18,545 nt of DNA from Candidatus Peribacteraceae bacterium (GTDB lineage Bacteria; Patescibacteriota; Gracilibacteria; Peribacterales; Peribacteraceae): the NCBI GenBank assembly GCA_022843885.1, contig JALHMU010000007.1:1-18545 (forward strand), read 5' to 3'. This document shows, in pieces, positions 17,606 through 18,545 of the stretch. The translations under genes and the position numbers were made by a program. Positions within the stretch are counted from its first letter, which is position 1. Each line of letters opens with the position of its first letter. The notes under the pieces were generated by a model. It was not told the DNA's origin, searched no databases, and worked only from the letters and a program-made list of their open reading frames with translations.

Positions 17606-17635
17606 TCAGACCCACACGGTCTGGCCTCTTTTTTT
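17606..17635 (+). repeat. 30-bp direct repeat, copy 2 (orphan plus-strand terminator)
   Basis: TCAGACC (17606-17612) pairs with GGTCTGG (17618-17624) and a 7-T run follows on the plus strand, but no plus-strand gene lies upstream. Compared with 15665-15697, the outer stem bases are lost, because the repeated unit starts inside the stem. It is not oriented to terminate the minus-strand gene ending at 17643. Confidence 0.8.
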
Positions 17636-17642
17636 GATATCC

Positions 17643-17936
17643 CTAGTTCATCCCGGCATTCCATTGCGCTATTTTGTTTTTGACGAGCTTCGCCATAGTT
17701 TCGTTGATAGATGCGATGCGAGACCCTGCTTTTTTTGGTTCATCGGAAAATTCAATCGGGCCTCGATACATATCCACATTGTTTTCACGCAAAAAATCTT
17801 CAACCTGCTCGGATTCATGGCCGTACAAATCTATCATCCAGGCGAGTTGATTTTGCAGATCTTCATCTTCTAAGAAGGGATTCTCACAGTTTGGACCACT
17901 GTCCTGCTCAAAATTATCTTCATACGTATTCTTCAT
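17643..17936 (-). CDS. Small acidic protein of unknown function, 97 aa
   Basis: The start at 17936 is preferred: a -10 box sits 6 nt upstream, and the TTG at 17972 would overlap the -35. The N-terminal half is strongly acidic (MKNTYEDNFEQDSG, NPFLEDEDLQNQL, HESEQVEDFLREN); the last 35 residues are basic and helical (SINETMAKLVKNKIAQW). There is no signal or membrane segment. It ends 7 nt from the orphan terminator and lies 100 nt upstream of the 615-aa gene on the same strand. Acidic small partners are common beside toxins as immunity proteins, but those usually follow the toxin rather than precede it, and the separate promoter argues against strict coupling. No family is recognised. Confidence 0.62.
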   Translation of the reverse strand: MKNTYEDNFEQDSGPNCENPFLEDEDLQNQLAWMIDLYGHESEQVEDFLRENNVDMYRGPIEFSDEPKKAGSRIASINETMAKLVKNKIAQWNAGMN

Positions 17937-17942
17937 ATCAGA

Positions 17943-17972
17943 ATGATATCGGATCTGAAGCTGAAAGATCAA
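17943..17972 (-). promoter_or_regulatory. Promoter of the 97-aa gene
   Basis: On the minus strand: TTGATC (17972-17967), 18-nt spacer, TATCAT (17948-17943), then 6 nt to the ATG, again predicting a leaderless mRNA. Confidence 0.48.
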
Positions 17973-18004
17973 AATGGGACCATGAGATGCTGTTCAAGAA
18001 TCCA

Positions 18005-18033
18005 TTGACCAGTTCCTTTCACATCTTTAGACT
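18005..18033 (+). promoter_or_regulatory. Promoter of rplC
   Basis: TTGACC (18005-18010), 17-nt spacer, TAGACT (18028-18033). Transcription would start near 18040, giving rplC a leader of about 92 nt. Confidence 0.5.
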
Positions 18034-18039
18034 GACGCA

Positions 18040-18131
18040 GCTTTAAAACGATCTCGCATTGAGAGCACGTTCTTGTCCGCCTCAGAGCCTTTGGCTCAGA
18101 TAAGCGGAAATCAGAGAACCTCCCAGACTCA
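18040..18131 (+). promoter_or_regulatory. Structured 5' leader of rplC
   Basis: A two-part hairpin is visible: TCCGC (18076-18080) with GCGGA (18104-18108), and GAGCC (18085-18089) with GGCTC (18093-18097), loop TTT. The region just before the ATG lacks a purine-rich Shine-Dalgarno. An autoregulatory ribosomal-protein leader is possible by position; I do not recognise a known class. Confidence 0.4.
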
Positions 18132-18545
18132 ATGCACTCACTACCCCACCCTATGGTGAACGGACTTATTGCCCGCAAAATCGGCATGTCACGCGTGTTT
18201 CTCCCAACTGGAGAAGCAATCGCCGTCACGTACTTGAAGATCGAAGAAAACCAGGTTGTCCGCAAGAAGACGACGGAAAAGGACGGATATGATGCCGTTG
18301 TTCTCGGTGTTGGTCAGAAAATCATGAAAACAAGAAAAGGTAAGGAAGTCACGAAATATACGCGTGAGAAGGAATTCCGCGTTGAATCTATGGAAGGTAT
18401 CGATGTCGGATCAAAGATCACAGCAGCCTTGTTGCCAGCTGAGACCATGGTTTCCGTGGTTGGTATCAGCAAAGGTAAAGGTTTCCAGGGTGTTATGAAG
18501 CGTCACCACTTCGCTGGAGGTCCACGCACCCACGGTTCGCACTTC
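18132..18545 (+). CDS. rplC: 50S ribosomal protein L3, N-terminal part (partial)
   Basis: 138 codons are visible and the gene leaves the window. From Met8 (18153) the sequence matches the L3 start, MVNGLIARKIGMSRVF; the ATG at 18132 adds seven residues (MHSLPHP) and either could be used, as neither has a Shine-Dalgarno. The conserved L3 hallmark GKGFQGVMKRHHFAGG followed by PRTHGSHF is at the window edge. L3 binds domain VI of 23S rRNA and nucleates 50S assembly. In most bacteria rpsJ precedes rplC in the S10 operon; here the preceding gene is an unrelated protein on the other strand, and a promoter and leader sit directly before rplC, so it heads its transcript. Confidence 0.95.
   Translation, partial: MHSLPHPMVNGLIARKIGMSRVFLPTGEAIAVTYLKIEENQVVRKKTTEKDGYDAVVLGVGQKIMKTRKGKEVTKYTREKEFRVESMEGIDVGSKITAALLPAETMVSVVGISKGKGFQGVMKRHHFAGGPRTHGSHF

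Overview
The window is bacterial, of medium GC content, and uses the standard genetic code (UGA ends several genes, for example at 5398-5400, 5712-5714 and 7723-7725). Several traits together suggest a Patescibacteria/CPR-type genome. These are a 23S rRNA gene split by a group I intron, a class I lysyl-tRNA synthetase, a 23S-5S pair with no adjacent 16S, and many small proteins with no recognisable family. This placement is an inference; UGA as a stop argues against the Gracilibacteria/SR1 recoded lineages.

Layout. At 1-375 is the 3' end of rpoB, with an unusually long acidic tail. A 459-nt spacer follows, without protein genes, holding a hairpin and a possible transcription attenuator. The 23S rRNA gene (835-4379) carries a 506-nt ORF-less group I intron at 2916-3421 (E. 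coli position L1951). The 5S gene (4526-4642) and a strong terminator close the rRNA unit, and long inverted repeats around both rRNAs look like precursor-processing stems. From 4700 to 5770 lies a patch of tiny genes (one membrane peptide and two secreted proteins) separated by related terminators and a 35-bp direct repeat. Then come a probable Tat-exported transglutaminase-like protein (5823-7268), a small unknown gene overlapping an RluB/RluF-type pseudouridine synthase (7429-8464), a convergent secreted CAP-domain protein (8451-9107, minus), a beta-CASP ribonuclease (9186-10595), and a receiver-only response regulator (10641-11009) tail-to-tail with a multi-TM hybrid-free histidine kinase (11013-13352, minus). 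Next are class I LysRS (13465-15084, minus), an unknown 162-aa gene, a 615-aa multidomain protein of toxin/effector-like architecture bracketed by 30-bp terminator-derived direct repeats (15696-17543, minus), a 97-aa acidic protein (17643-17936, minus), and the 5' part of rplC (18132 onward) with its own promoter and leader.

Functional themes. Much of the window serves RNA and translation: rRNA, RpoB, rRNA modification, beta-CASP RNase, LysRS and L3. Signalling and cell-surface or secreted accessory proteins are interleaved. A recurring feature is a -10 element placed 6-10 nt before the start codon with no Shine-Dalgarno sequence, suggesting leaderless mRNAs for many first genes. Internal or coupled genes, by contrast, have good Shine-Dalgarno sequences.

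The best candidates for something undescribed are the attenuator-like leader upstream of 23S, the two cases where a direct repeat starts inside a terminator stem and brackets a single gene, and the 615-aa protein with its conserved-looking C-terminal domain.
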